A stretch of 64,000 nucleotides of DNA from Acidomonas methanolica (GCF_004346035.1 NZ_SLZN01000004.1:62001-126000), one strand, 5' to 3'. Numbered from the stretch's first letter, positions 33,178-42,338 are shown. The notes: a model not told the origin generated them from the sequence alone. Made by a program: numbers and translations.

Positions 33178-33324
33178 GCACTGCTCATAGCGCAGACTCC
33201 GCCTGTCCTGTCATCCCGCCGCGACGCGAATAAAATTTTCCTCATTCCCGAAGAACCGCAAACCCCGCGCTCTTCCATGTCGTTGATGCAACGGTGCACC
33301 CAGAGTTGGACATGAGGAGGTTTC

Positions 33325-33753
33325 ATGCGCAGGACAGTGACTATCAGTGCGGTGGTGGCGCTCGCCGCCCTTGCGGGCTGCGAATCGACGCGGGCGCTCG
33401 TCACGGAGAAGGAGGACCATCTCGCGGCGGCGGGCTTCATGGTGCAACTCGCCAACACGCCGCAGCGCGCCGCCATGCTGAGCCGCCTGCCCGCCCATCA
33501 CTTCCTGCGGCGCGTGCATGGAAACGATCTGCATTATGTCTATGCCGATCCGACCGTCTGCGACTGCCTGTATGTCGGCACCCAGGCGGCCTATGACCGC
33601 TATCGCCAGTATCAGCAGCAACATGCCCTCGCCAGCGAGGAGCAGATGGCGGCGTCGGATTATCAGGATGCGTCGTGGAACTGGGGCATGTGGGGGCCGT
33701 GGGGACCGGGCGACGGCTTCGGCTATGGTCCGGGCTGGGGAATGGGCTGGTAA
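33325..33753 (+). CDS. Small lipoprotein with Gly/Trp-rich tail
   Basis: The 142-residue protein has a lipoprotein signal with lipobox LAGC (VVALAALAGCEST), giving Cys19 as the likely lipidated residue. The middle contains PAHHFLRRVHGNDLHYVYADPTVCDCLYVG with two near-adjacent Cys. The C-terminus is rich in Trp, Gly and Pro (NWGMWGPWGPGDGFGYGP). I do not recognise a functional family; similar short lipoproteins with a YADPTVCxCLYVG-like motif occur in acetic acid bacteria from memory. AGGAGG sits 5 nt before ATG 33325. It is monocistronic, divergent from the SulP gene. Confidence 0.78.
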   Translation: MRRTVTISAVVALAALAGCESTRALVTEKEDHLAAAGFMVQLANTPQRAAMLSRLPAHHFLRRVHGNDLHYVYADPTVCDCLYVGTQAAYDRYRQYQQQHALASEEQMAASDYQDASWNWGMWGPWGPGDGFGYGPGWGMGW

Positions 33754-33839
33754 ATCATCGACCTGCCACGGTGCCTCCCGAATCTCGACACATTCCGGGG
33801 CGACTCTCCGGTCGCTCCGAGAATGGGGAGGGATGACAG

Positions 33840-33902
33840 ATGCGACCGACTGCCTATGCGATCGTCACCATCAGTTGGCTCATTGCCATGGCGATCTTCT
33901 GA
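33840..33902 (+). CDS. Possible 20-residue single-helix membrane peptide
   Basis: A 21-codon frame (ATG 33840 to TGA 33902) encodes a short basic N-terminus and one hydrophobic helix (YAIVTISWLIAMAIF). GGGAGG lies about 8 nt upstream. An overlapping ATG at 33834 opens a less hydrophobic frame. It could be a real small membrane protein or chance. Confidence 0.35.
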   Translation: MRPTAYAIVTISWLIAMAIF

Positions 33903-33932
33903 GAGAGAGAGTTTCGGGCGCGGGTGAGGCGA

Positions 33933-35156
33933 TCACCCGCGCATAAGTCCGGCTTCCGGCGACGAGCGGAAGCCGGGAAAGACCTGCGCCAGCGCCGTGC
34001 GGCCCAGGCCCAGATGATCGCGCAGCACGCCGCATGCGATCGCGCGCAGGTCCGTGGTGGGGGCGAGATCCCGGTTCTCGAAAAGCTGCCCCTGCCGCAA
34101 ACCCGGCCAGGTGCCGCCGACCCGCCCGCCCGCGACGGAGCCGCCCAGCAGGAAGGCGATCGTCGCGGTGCCGTGATCCGTGCCGCCCGTGCCGTTCATC
34201 CGGACCGTGCGGCCGAATTCCGTCATCACGAGCACCACGCTACGTTTCCAGACCGGGCCCAGCGCGTCGCGGAGTGCGGTGATGCCGGAATCGAGCTGGG
34301 ACAAGGGCCCGTTCAGCCGCCCCTTCTGTCCCGCATGCGTGTCCCAGCCGCCGATTTCCAGCGCCGCGACGCGCGGACCCTTCGGATCGGCCAGCAGCCC
34401 GCCCGCCGCATGGGCGAGAATCTCGAAGCTCCCCGGCTTGCGGTTCTTCTGATCGCCCTCCATGCCGGGAAGCGGCGGAACGCCCGCCAGCGTCGCGTCC
34501 GAGAATCCCCGCGCCTTGAGGCCGTTGCGAATCGCCGGGCCGGTCAGCGGGTCGGCGGCGTTGAGTGCTGCGATCCGGGCATAGAGCGCCTCGTCGGGAT
34601 GACGCCCGCCGGCAGGCGCGTAACTGCCCACCCGCGTCGGGCCGCGCAGCAGCAGGGGCACCGTCAGCCCCATGGCGAGGCCGACGCCGTCCGGCCGTCC
34701 GGCGTCGCGTCCCGCACTCGGCATCGCCTGCACGGCGCGATTCAGCCAGCCGCTGGTCAGCCGCTCATCGGCGCCGCTTTCCAGATAATCCTGCGCCTCG
34801 AAATGCGAACGGCTGCGGTAATGCCCCGCCACGGCGTGGATCGGCAGCATCTCGCCCGCGGCATAAAGCCGATGCAGCCCCGGGAGCGCGGGGTGAAGGC
34901 CGTAGAACCCGCCGAGATCGAGCAGGCCGCCTTCGCGTCCCGGCTCGGGCGACAGCAGGCCCTGCCGCCATCCCGCGAGAGCGGGATCACCATAGGGCAC
35001 CACCGCCGCCATTCCGTCCAGCGCTCCACGCAGGATGACGGCGACGAAACGCGGATCGTCGGGACCGGACCCGCGGGTTCCGAGCGCGAGGCTCGACCGT
35101 CCGAGCATCCAGCTCGCGGTCAGTCCGAGAAAGGCGGTACGGCGACGGATCAGCAT
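33933..35156 (-). CDS. DUF1501 family exported protein
   Basis: The 407-residue protein belongs to DUF1501, alkaline-phosphatase-superfamily-like proteins without an assigned reaction. The N-terminus MLIRRRTAFLGLTASWMLG looks like a Tat signal (twin Arg then FLGL). Family motifs are VAVILRGALDGMAAVVPYGD, HAVAGHYRSRSHFEAQDYLESG and VMTEFGRTVRMNGTGGTDHG, the last with metal-ligand-like His and Asp. It follows a DUF1800 gene with one base between stop and start; this pairing is widely conserved in bacteria. Export to the periplasm is likely. Confidence 0.85.
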   Translation of the reverse strand: MLIRRRTAFLGLTASWMLGRSSLALGTRGSGPDDPRFVAVILRGALDGMAAVVPYGDPALAGWRQGLLSPEPGREGGLLDLGGFYGLHPALPGLHRLYAAGEMLPIHAVAGHYRSRSHFEAQDYLESGADERLTSGWLNRAVQAMPSAGRDAGRPDGVGLAMGLTVPLLLRGPTRVGSYAPAGGRHPDEALYARIAALNAADPLTGPAIRNGLKARGFSDATLAGVPPLPGMEGDQKNRKPGSFEILAHAAGGLLADPKGPRVAALEIGGWDTHAGQKGRLNGPLSQLDSGITALRDALGPVWKRSVVLVMTEFGRTVRMNGTGGTDHGTATIAFLLGGSVAGGRVGGTWPGLRQGQLFENRDLAPTTDLRAIACGVLRDHLGLGRTALAQVFPGFRSSPEAGLMRG

Positions 35157-35157
35157 G

Positions 35158-36465
35158 TCAGCGCCTCTGGAATTCGGGTGAGGTGAAGAGCAGGGTCAGC
35201 GCCTCGCGGCGCGACCCCGCATGACGGATCGCTTCAAGCGTGGGCCTGCGCAGGGCCGGCCCCAGCACGTCGCGCGCCAGTTCCGGCGGATCGACCTCGG
35301 GGGCGATCGCGGCCAGCCGATAGGCCCAGTCCACCCGCGCGATCATGTCGGCCGGCGCGGTCCAGTCCGCCGCCTTGTCGCTCCAGCCATTGGGCAGCGG
35401 CGCGGCCCAGAGCGGCTGGCCGAGCGAGGACAGGACGTTGGCGAAGAGCTTCGGCGGCGCGTGCCCGTTCTCCGGCGCGATCGGGCCGAAGCCGAGATCG
35501 AGCGCGCGCAGGGTCGCCGCGCCGTACTCCATCGGCGAACGGAATTTCCGCCCCGGACGCCGCGCCGCCGGCAGATCCCCCAGCGCCAGCGAGGCCGCCT
35601 TCAGATCGCCGCCCGTCTCGTGGAGCACGGCCGTGATTCGCGCCACGTCGGACGGTGCGGGCTCGTCCGCGATGAAATGCGTGACCAGCTTCAGCGCGAT
35701 GTGGCGGTAGGTCGCCGGATGGGTGCCGAGGAACTCAAGCGCCATCAGCCCGCCTTCCTCGCCCTCCGGAAAGCTGCGGCCCATCAGCATCTTCTCCCCC
35801 GGCTCATGGGCGTTGGCGCGGAAGACGAAGCCCGGCCGCGCCGCTTTCATGTCCACGCCCCAGCCGGTGAGAATCGCGGCGAAGCGCGTGACATCCGCCT
35901 GGCTGTATCCGGCGGCGGGCGAGACCGTGTGCAGTTCCAGGCATTCCCGCGCGAGATTCTCGTTCAGCCCTTTGCGGCGCCGGAGCCCGGCGCGGCTGTC
36001 CGGCCCGATGGAGCCCGTATTGTCGAGATACATGAGCATGGCGGGGTGGCGCATGACGGCGCGCAGCATGTCCGCGAAGCGCCCCGTGACGTGCGGGCGG
36101 ATCGCCTCGCGCATATAGGCGCCGATGACGGCCCGCGTCCCGCCCTGCCGGATGCTGACGGTGAAATGGTTCATCCAGAACCAGCACAGGCGGTCGCGGA
36201 AGGGCTGGTCGGTGGTCAGGACGTGGCCGAGCTGACTGGCCACCTCCGCCTGGAAGACCGGCTTGACCAGCGGATCGCCCTGCATCTTCTCCATGCGCTG
36301 CGTCCGCAGGGCGATCAGCCCGTCCGCCGAATCGCCGAGCCCCGGGAAGCGCGCGCCGTCAGGGGCGGCAAGCTGGTCGGCCAGCCACTGGCGCGGGTCG
36401 TCGGGCAATCTCTCGCCCCCGCGGCGGCCCCATCCGAAACCCGCGACAAAGGGTGCACCCAGCAT
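35158..36465 (-). CDS. DUF1800 family protein
   Basis: The 435-residue protein belongs to DUF1800, of unknown reaction. Family marks are RQWLADQLAAPDGARFP, LCWFWMNHFTVSIRQGGTRAVIGAYMREAIRPHVTGRFADMLRAV, HPAMLMYLDNTGSIGPDSRAG and NENLARECLELHTVS. ATG 36465 has GGGGAGATG upstream and starts a sensible N-terminus; the frame is open 33 codons further without support. Operon with DUF1501 directly downstream. These pairs are thought to be secreted or membrane-linked, but no signal peptide is obvious here. Confidence 0.85.
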   Translation of the reverse strand: MLGAPFVAGFGWGRRGGERLPDDPRQWLADQLAAPDGARFPGLGDSADGLIALRTQRMEKMQGDPLVKPVFQAEVASQLGHVLTTDQPFRDRLCWFWMNHFTVSIRQGGTRAVIGAYMREAIRPHVTGRFADMLRAVMRHPAMLMYLDNTGSIGPDSRAGLRRRKGLNENLARECLELHTVSPAAGYSQADVTRFAAILTGWGVDMKAARPGFVFRANAHEPGEKMLMGRSFPEGEEGGLMALEFLGTHPATYRHIALKLVTHFIADEPAPSDVARITAVLHETGGDLKAASLALGDLPAARRPGRKFRSPMEYGAATLRALDLGFGPIAPENGHAPPKLFANVLSSLGQPLWAAPLPNGWSDKAADWTAPADMIARVDWAYRLAAIAPEVDPPELARDVLGPALRRPTLEAIRHAGSRREALTLLFTSPEFQRR

Positions 36466-36635
36466 GGTTTCATCTCCCCGCCTGTCGTCATGGGGGATGA
36501 TAGGGTCGCAAAGGCGGCGGAAGAGGGGCGGAATTGTATCCGAGTTTCGGGAAGTGTCTCGCACTGACTTCCGGCGCTCTGCGCCGCATCCGCCAGAGGG
36601 CGGTCGCCCTTGGGGAAACCCGCGACGTCAGACAG

Positions 36636-36677
36636 GCGAGGCCCGGGAGCCTCAGGCTCCCGGCGGGTTCGGGCGGA
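36636..36677. repeat. Palindromic repeat, copy 1 (3' of glpQ)
   Basis: A perfect 9-bp hairpin (CCGGGAGCC and GGCTCCCGG, loop TCA) is followed by CGGGTTCGGGCGGA. The same layout recurs at 37872-37913 on the other side of glpQ, in the same orientation. This copy is well placed to terminate glpQ. Two further hairpins (GGCGC/GCGCC and AGGGCG/CGCCCT) lie just to its left at about 36570-36615. Confidence 0.75.
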
Positions 36678-36689
36678 GCCGGAACGTCG

Positions 36690-37796
36690 TTACACGCCGT
36701 CGATGGCCTGCCGGCCCAGCGCCGGGTCGTCGGTGAAGAATCCGTCCAGCCCCATATCGAGATAGCGGCGGATCTCGGCGATCATGCCTGCCGGATTGCG
36801 CGCCGCCGGGTCGTCCCCGTTGCGCAACTGGGCCGGCAGGAAATAATTCTCCGGCCGTGCCGTCCAGGAATGAACCAGCAGCCCCGCCGCATGGGCGTCG
36901 GTGATCAGGCGGGTCGGCTCCAGCCACGCGCCGTTCGCATCGCGCGGGATGAGGCTCGTATTGGCGGGGCCGATGACGTCGGCGAAGCGGCGCACCTCCG
37001 CCAGCCCCTTCGGCGTCATGAAATCGCCGAAGGTCGTTGCCTGTCCGGCGGCGGCCAGATCCGGCACGGGCCAGCGCGCTTCGCCCATCAGGAAGAGCAG
37101 CCGGGCCTGCGGGTTGATCGCCAGAATCTTCTCGCGGATGGCGCGCAGGTTGCTCGCCTCGAAGGACTGCACCTCCAGCGGGGCCTGCCGCGTGTGCTCG
37201 TGCGCGGCGATGGTGCGGAGAAAGAGCGCCTCCGGGTCGAAACCCAGACGGTGGAAATGGGTGGAGTTCTTGATCTCCGGGATCAGGCCGAAGACCTTGC
37301 CGCGCGCCGCGGATTCAGCGGCCGCGAAGTCGATGACCTCCTCGAAGGTCGGAACGTCGAAATGCCCGTCATAGCGCGTGTTCTGCGGGCGCAGACGCGC
37401 CAGACGTTCCTTCGCGCGCAGGGTCTTGATCTCGGCTAGGGTGAAGTCGGTGGTGAACCAGCCCGTCTCCGGCCGTCCGTCGATCGTCATGGTGCGGCGG
37501 CGGGCGGCGAATTCGGGATGATCGGCCACATCCGTCGTGTCCGCGATGTTGCTTTCATGGCGGACGATGAGCACGCCGTCTTTCGTCGGCACCAGATCGG
37601 GCTCGATGAAATCCGCGCCGTCCGCCATGGCCTTGGCGTAGGAGGCGAGCGTGTGCTCCGGTCGCAGGGCGGAGGCCCCGCGATGGGCGAAGAGGAGCGG
37701 GCGCGGCGCGAGCGAGGGCGCCGCTCGTCCGGTGCAGGGCGCGGCGAGCATCGCGCCGCCTAGACCCATTGCAAGGCGTCGTGTCAACATTCGCAT
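36690..37796 (-). CDS. glpQ: Periplasmic glycerophosphodiester phosphodiesterase GlpQ
   Basis: Hydrolyses deacylated phospholipids (glycerophosphodiesters) to glycerol 3-phosphate and an alcohol. The 368-residue protein has a signal peptide (RRLAMGLGGAMLAAPCTGRAA) and the GDPD TIM-barrel motifs: LLFAHRGASALRPEHTLASY, DFIEPDLVPTKDGVLIVRHE and GLIPEIKN, with the catalytic HR, the ExD metal site and the second His. Length and layout match periplasmic GlpQ rather than cytoplasmic UgpQ. The receptor gene lies 150 bp upstream on the same strand. It is flanked by two copies of a palindromic repeat. Confidence 0.94.
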   Translation of the reverse strand: MRMLTRRLAMGLGGAMLAAPCTGRAAPSLAPRPLLFAHRGASALRPEHTLASYAKAMADGADFIEPDLVPTKDGVLIVRHESNIADTTDVADHPEFAARRRTMTIDGRPETGWFTTDFTLAEIKTLRAKERLARLRPQNTRYDGHFDVPTFEEVIDFAAAESAARGKVFGLIPEIKNSTHFHRLGFDPEALFLRTIAAHEHTRQAPLEVQSFEASNLRAIREKILAINPQARLLFLMGEARWPVPDLAAAGQATTFGDFMTPKGLAEVRRFADVIGPANTSLIPRDANGAWLEPTRLITDAHAAGLLVHSWTARPENYFLPAQLRNGDDPAARNPAGMIAEIRRYLDMGLDGFFTDDPALGRQAIDGV

Positions 37797-37871
37797 GTCC
37801 TCGGGCGTGTTCCGGTTTGAATTTGACTGCCGAGGGACGACTGTCCCCCGGAGACCTCCTGTCCTGAAAAA

Positions 37872-37913
37872 GCGAGGTCCGGGAGCGTGCGGCTCCGGAC
37901 GGGTTCGGGCGGA
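37872..37913. repeat. Palindromic repeat, copy 2 (5' of glpQ)
   Basis: GCGAGGTCCGGGAGC, a short loop, GGCTCCGGAC and GGGTTCGGGCGGA mirror copy 1 at 36636-36677 at most positions. The stem is 9 bp with one bulged G. It lies between the TonB receptor stop and glpQ and could terminate receptor transcription, so glpQ may need its own promoter. Confidence 0.7.
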
Positions 37914-37946
37914 AGACGGAAATCGAACCGGGACATGATATTCTCT

Positions 37947-40430
37947 TTACCAGCTCGCGCCCAGGGTGAGGAAGAACATGCGCGGGGCGATCGGAAAGGC
38001 GGAGAACTGGCCGGAGTTCTGCGTCGTGCTGACGGTGGACCAGCCCTTCTCGTCCGTCAGGTTGGTGATGTTGCCCTGGACGTGCAGCGCCGGAATATGC
38101 GGGATGCCGTGGATCGTGTAGCCCGCGTTCACGCTGAACAGGGTGTAGGGGTTCGCCCACATGTCGTTGGTGTAAGTGGTGTAGCGCTTGCCGTACGTCT
38201 GGCCGATGAACTGCGCGGTGAAATCGCCCCAATAGGTCGAGCCGACGAATTTCTCCGTCCAGTCCGGCGTGCCGGTGACGTTCATGCCCGCCGTGTGGAC
38301 GACACTCGAGCCGCTGGCGTAATTGTCGTTATAGATCGACTTGTTATACGAGAGCGCGTTGTAGAACGAGAAATGCGGGCCGAACTGCATGGTGAAGGAG
38401 AAATCCATGCCGTCCGTCGAGACCGAGCCCACATTTGCCAGCGTCGTCGCCGAGCCGACGATCCAGGAGAGCGTCTTGGTGGTCGCGATGGCGATCAGGC
38501 GGTTCGAGAAATGGACATGGTAATATTCGATCTGCCCCTGAATGTCGGTGAGCGGGCCGAAATGCAGGTGGTGATGCGAGCGCAATCCGGTCTCGTAGGT
38601 CCATGAGGTCTCGGGCTTGCCGGTCTTCGCGAAGAGGTCGAAGGCCGCCTGGCTCGTGGCGCCCCAGGGCGTGGCATTGCCATACCCCGTCGCCTGGAAG
38701 GCGCGCATGTTCTCCTGGATATTGGCGAACCATTGCTCGTTCGGCGTGATGTTCCACAGCGCGCCGAAGGACGGGAGGAAGGGCCGCACGGCCGCCACCG
38801 TTCCGCCCGGCACGGTCACGGCGCTCTTGGGCGAGAGCGAACCGGGCTTGCCCGCGACGGGCAGCGTGCCGTTCGTATAGACGAGTTCGGACTTGAACCC
38901 GGCGGAGAGGGTGAAATTCTTCGAGACTTTCCAGCTGTCCTGGAGATGCGTCACCCAGGTATTCGTATAGAAATTATTGGTGTACTGGTCGATCAGCGCA
39001 TTCTGCTGGCGGTCATAGGGCGTCGTGGGGTCGCTGAAGCTGAACGGATACCACCGCCGCGCCTGCGTGTTGTTGTTGCGCTCGTACCAGCCGCCCAGTT
39101 CGAGATGATGGTTGCCGAGTTCGTAGCGCAGGGTGGAGATCACGCCGCCCCGGTTGTCCCAGTATTCCGTCGTGCGGGTCGCGAGATTGGAGCCGCCGAA
39201 GACCTGGTTGAGATTCTGGTTCGGGAAATAGGCCGAGAACAGCGTCGGCAGTCCGGCCGCCGTGATCGGACCGGCCACCACGCCCTCGCCGAGATCGTGG
39301 TGATAGTAGAATCTGTTGTCCCAGTGCAGATGGCTGGAGAAATCATGATTCCAGGAGAGATAGGTGAGGTAATCCTCGCGTTGCGCCGCGCTGTAATAGT
39401 TCCGGTAGTTGAGGCCGGACGCGATATAGGCACTTGAGTTGTTGTAATAGCTCTTGGCATAGTTCACGTCCGGATACACGAAGGGACGGACATACGTGCC
39501 GTAGCCGTTCGGCAGAACGATGGAATCTTCATTGGGTTCGACCTTGTTCGACCAGTCGAAGAACCATGTCAGCTTGTCATGGCTGGTCTGGTGCACGAAT
39601 TTGGCGTTGACCTGGTTTCCGCCCTGATGCCCGGCGAAATCCCAGGCCCGCGCATCCTGTCGCGCCCATGAGATGTAGGCCGAGTTGCCGTTGCCGAAAT
39701 CGCCGGTATCGACCCGCGCGAAGGTGCGGAAGGTGGACCAGCTTCCGAAGGTCTGCGCCAGTTGGCCGCCCATCTTGTGCTTGGGGTCGCCGGATTCGAA
39801 CTGGAGCGTGCCGCCGAGATTGGAGGTCGAGGCCGTGCCCAGCGCGCCCGCGCCGGTCGCGACGGAGGCCGAGGCGACGTTCTCGCTGATGATCGCGCGC
39901 TGCGGCGTCAGGCCGTTGTAGTTGCCGTAGGCCTGATCGCCGAGCGGGATGCCGTCCAGCGTGAAACCGAGCTGGTTCTGGTTGAAGCCGTGGATGAAGA
40001 GCGAGGCGTTCTGCTCGTTGTTGCCCCAGGGATCGGCGTCGTTATAGACGACGCCGGGCAGGATCGAGAGCGCCTTGATCGGGTTGATGCCGGGCAGGAT
40101 GCGCTGCATTTCCGCATGGCCGACGCTCTGCTCCGAGCGCGTGCGGCGGGCGGTGGCGATGATCTGTTCGCCGTCGCCGCTGGCTTCCACCGCATCGACG
40201 CGACGGCGCTGCGACGCCGTGCCCGGCCGGGACGCCGCCGGCAGGGCTGTCGCCGGGCGGTTGGAGGCGGTCGGCGTCTGCCGCGCCGCGGTTCCCGACG
40301 CATGGGGTTTGTGATGGCGCGTCGCGGCGACACCCTGCGCGACGAGCATCAGCGTGACGACGGGAGCGGTGGAAAGCAGAAGGGCGGCGCGGCGTTTGGT
40401 GGGAGGGATCATTGGCGCGTCGGGTTCCAT
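37947..40430 (-). CDS. TonB-dependent outer membrane receptor
   Basis: An 827-residue outer-membrane gated channel. It has a signal peptide (RRAALLLSTAPVVTLMLVAQGVAA), a Pro/Ala-rich stretch, a TonB-box-like segment (EQIIATARR), and a plug domain (ALSILPGVVYNDADPWGNNE, LFIHGFNQNQLGFTLDGIPLGD). A long 22-strand barrel ends in MFFLTLGASW with the terminal aromatic residue. The ligand is unknown. Neighbouring glpQ suggests phosphodiester or another phosphorus source, but this is inference. ATG 40430 or 40412 are equally possible starts. The frame is open far upstream only as the antisense of the D-aminopeptidase gene. Confidence 0.9.
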   Translation of the reverse strand: MEPDAPMIPPTKRRAALLLSTAPVVTLMLVAQGVAATRHHKPHASGTAARQTPTASNRPATALPAASRPGTASQRRRVDAVEASGDGEQIIATARRTRSEQSVGHAEMQRILPGINPIKALSILPGVVYNDADPWGNNEQNASLFIHGFNQNQLGFTLDGIPLGDQAYGNYNGLTPQRAIISENVASASVATGAGALGTASTSNLGGTLQFESGDPKHKMGGQLAQTFGSWSTFRTFARVDTGDFGNGNSAYISWARQDARAWDFAGHQGGNQVNAKFVHQTSHDKLTWFFDWSNKVEPNEDSIVLPNGYGTYVRPFVYPDVNYAKSYYNNSSAYIASGLNYRNYYSAAQREDYLTYLSWNHDFSSHLHWDNRFYYHHDLGEGVVAGPITAAGLPTLFSAYFPNQNLNQVFGGSNLATRTTEYWDNRGGVISTLRYELGNHHLELGGWYERNNNTQARRWYPFSFSDPTTPYDRQQNALIDQYTNNFYTNTWVTHLQDSWKVSKNFTLSAGFKSELVYTNGTLPVAGKPGSLSPKSAVTVPGGTVAAVRPFLPSFGALWNITPNEQWFANIQENMRAFQATGYGNATPWGATSQAAFDLFAKTGKPETSWTYETGLRSHHHLHFGPLTDIQGQIEYYHVHFSNRLIAIATTKTLSWIVGSATTLANVGSVSTDGMDFSFTMQFGPHFSFYNALSYNKSIYNDNYASGSSVVHTAGMNVTGTPDWTEKFVGSTYWGDFTAQFIGQTYGKRYTTYTNDMWANPYTLFSVNAGYTIHGIPHIPALHVQGNITNLTDEKGWSTVSTTQNSGQFSAFPIAPRMFFLTLGASW

Positions 40431-40484
40431 ATGTCGGGTTCGAAATGAGAAACCGGAAACTAGGGGCGCGCCTCCCTGTTGTGT

Positions 40485-40502
40485 GTGAAGCTTGAATGAA
40501 AC
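40485..40502 (-). promoter_or_regulatory. Weak Pho-box-like site upstream of the TonB receptor
   Basis: Read on the minus strand the site is GTTTCAT, TCAA, GCTTCAC, the 7-4-7 layout of a PhoB direct repeat, with 5/7 and 4/7 matches to the half-site consensus. It lies about 55 bp upstream of the receptor start in the 195-bp divergent gap. The match is poor and could be chance. Confidence 0.25.
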
Positions 40503-40625
40503 AAATAATTCGTTTTCGTTGCAAAAGAGGGGCCGCGAAACGGGAACTGGAGGCACGGGTTTGACGTGTCGCGCCGGAGTGCGCTCTGATCGGCGGATGT
40601 CAATCTCCACAGGAACGAAACGCTT

Positions 40626-42173
40626 ATGACCGCGCTTGACGCCGCCCTCGCCAGCCTTCCCGAACGGTATCCCGGACCCGGCGGCGCGGCGGCGGTCATC
40701 CATGAGGGCCATGTGATCGAGGCGCGGTGCTGGGGTTACGCCAATGCGGAAACGCGCCGTCCCTTCACGCGCGGCACGCTGTTCCGCATGTGCTCGATCA
40801 CCAAACAGTTCACCTGCACCCTGCTGCTGGATGCGCTGGACGATCCCGCCGTGCTGGACCCGCTGATCGCCGCGCGGCTGCCCCTGCTGCGCGAGCCGCC
40901 GCCGACCACGCTGCATCTGGCGCATAACCAGTCCGGCCTGCGCGATTACTGGGGGGTGGCGATGCTGCACGGCGCGCCTGCCGAATCCGCTTTCGGCGAT
41001 GTGGAGGCGCGGCGTGTGATCGCGGGCACGCGGACGCTCCAGTTCCGTCCCGGCACGAGCTATTCCTACGTCAACCAGAATTTCCGCCTGATTTCCGACG
41101 CGCTGGAGGAGAAGCTGGGCCGGAGCTTCGGCGAACTCCTGCGGGCGCGGATCTTCGATCGTTTCGGCATGGCGACGGCGTTCCTCGCCGCCGAGACCCG
41201 CGCGATGCCGGATTCGACGGAAGGCTATGAAGGAAGCGAGGCGACAGGCTTCCGTCCCGCCGTGAACAATGTGTACTGGACGGGCGATGCCGGGCTGGGC
41301 GCGAGCCTCGACGACATGATCGCCTGGGAACAGGCCATCGACGCGCAGCGCGACGATCCGGAAGGGTTCTACAACCGCCTCAGCGCGCCGACCGTCTTCG
41401 CGGAGGGCGCTCCGGCGCCGTACGGCTTCGGTCTCGTCCATTCCCGCCTCTTCGAACGGGAGGCGACCAGCCATGGCGGCGCGCTGCGCGGCTGGAGGAG
41501 CCACCGGCTGCACATCCCTTCCGAACGTCTCTCGGTCGTGGTGCTGTTCAACCATATGAGCGAGGCCCATAGCGCGGCGCTCAAGCTCGCCGCCGCCTTT
41601 CTCGATGCGTCGCGCCCCGCCGTCGCCCCGTCTCCCGCCGAGTCCCGGCTGACCGGGACGTTCCTCGAAGAGGAGACCGGCCTCGCCGTGCGCGTCACGC
41701 GCGGCGCGCGCGGGGTGTCGGTTTCCTATCTGTACGGCGCGGAAACGCTGGAGGAGATCGGACCGGACGAGGCGGGACGCGACGCGACCCGGCTGACCCT
41801 GGCCGACGGCGTGGTACGGATGCATCGCCCGCAGGAAAACCGCACCAGCCTGCTGCGCCGCCTGCCCGACGCGCCGAACGCTCGCGACATCGCGGGAGTC
41901 TATCGCTGCGCCGAACTGGAGGCGGATCTGGCCGTCACCGATGCGGGCGGCGCGCTCTATGGCGGATTCTCGGGCATGCTCGGGCTCGGCCGCATGGAGC
42001 GGCTGCAACCGCTGGGCGGCGATGTCTGGCTGTTGCCCTGCCTGCGCGCGCTGGATCACTCCCCGCCGGGACACTGGACGCTCGCCTTCAACCGCGATGC
42101 GTCCGGCGTGGTGACGGGCGCGCGGGTCGGCTGCTGGATCGCCCGGAACCTGCTCTTTGAACGGAGCCCGTGA
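40626..42173 (+). CDS. dap: D-aminopeptidase (DmpB/DAP type, penicillin-binding fold)
   Basis: A 515-residue serine peptidase that removes N-terminal D-amino acids. The catalytic set matches Ochrobactrum DAP in order and spacing: SITK with Ser57/Lys60, YVN with Tyr148, and HGG with His283. The remaining C-terminal part (about 340-515) fits the two eight-stranded antiparallel barrel domains of that enzyme (SRLTGTFLEEETGLAVRV; DIAGVYRCAELEADLAV). No signal peptide, so cytoplasmic. It may help use or detoxify D-amino-acid peptides from peptidoglycan. Divergent from the TonB receptor. Confidence 0.88.
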   Translation: MTALDAALASLPERYPGPGGAAAVIHEGHVIEARCWGYANAETRRPFTRGTLFRMCSITKQFTCTLLLDALDDPAVLDPLIAARLPLLREPPPTTLHLAHNQSGLRDYWGVAMLHGAPAESAFGDVEARRVIAGTRTLQFRPGTSYSYVNQNFRLISDALEEKLGRSFGELLRARIFDRFGMATAFLAAETRAMPDSTEGYEGSEATGFRPAVNNVYWTGDAGLGASLDDMIAWEQAIDAQRDDPEGFYNRLSAPTVFAEGAPAPYGFGLVHSRLFEREATSHGGALRGWRSHRLHIPSERLSVVVLFNHMSEAHSAALKLAAAFLDASRPAVAPSPAESRLTGTFLEEETGLAVRVTRGARGVSVSYLYGAETLEEIGPDEAGRDATRLTLADGVVRMHRPQENRTSLLRRLPDAPNARDIAGVYRCAELEADLAVTDAGGALYGGFSGMLGLGRMERLQPLGGDVWLLPCLRALDHSPPGHWTLAFNRDASGVVTGARVGCWIARNLLFERSP

Positions 42174-42338
42174 CAGGCGCGGCGCGTGCAATGATTTGAC
42201 GGGACCGCCCGAAATTTCGCATCATGCCGGTGCGGACTCTCACACCCCGCCTGCACCTCCGGCCCATGCGTCCGGCGGACGGCAGCGCGGGGTGTTCGCG
42301 TTTCGCGTCGCTGCAACTTCTTTCCGGGCCTTGATGCC

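Noticed and set aside
36570-36689. Row of hairpins 3' of glpQ considered as a riboswitch or structured RNA
   Set aside because: The stems are simple and local, with no conserved core such as a cobalamin, SAM or TPP box; terminators or repeats explain them better.
40431-42191. N-terminal extension of the TonB receptor frame across the D-aminopeptidase gene
   Set aside because: The receptor has its own signal peptide near 40430; the rest is antisense to a gene with intact catalytic motifs.
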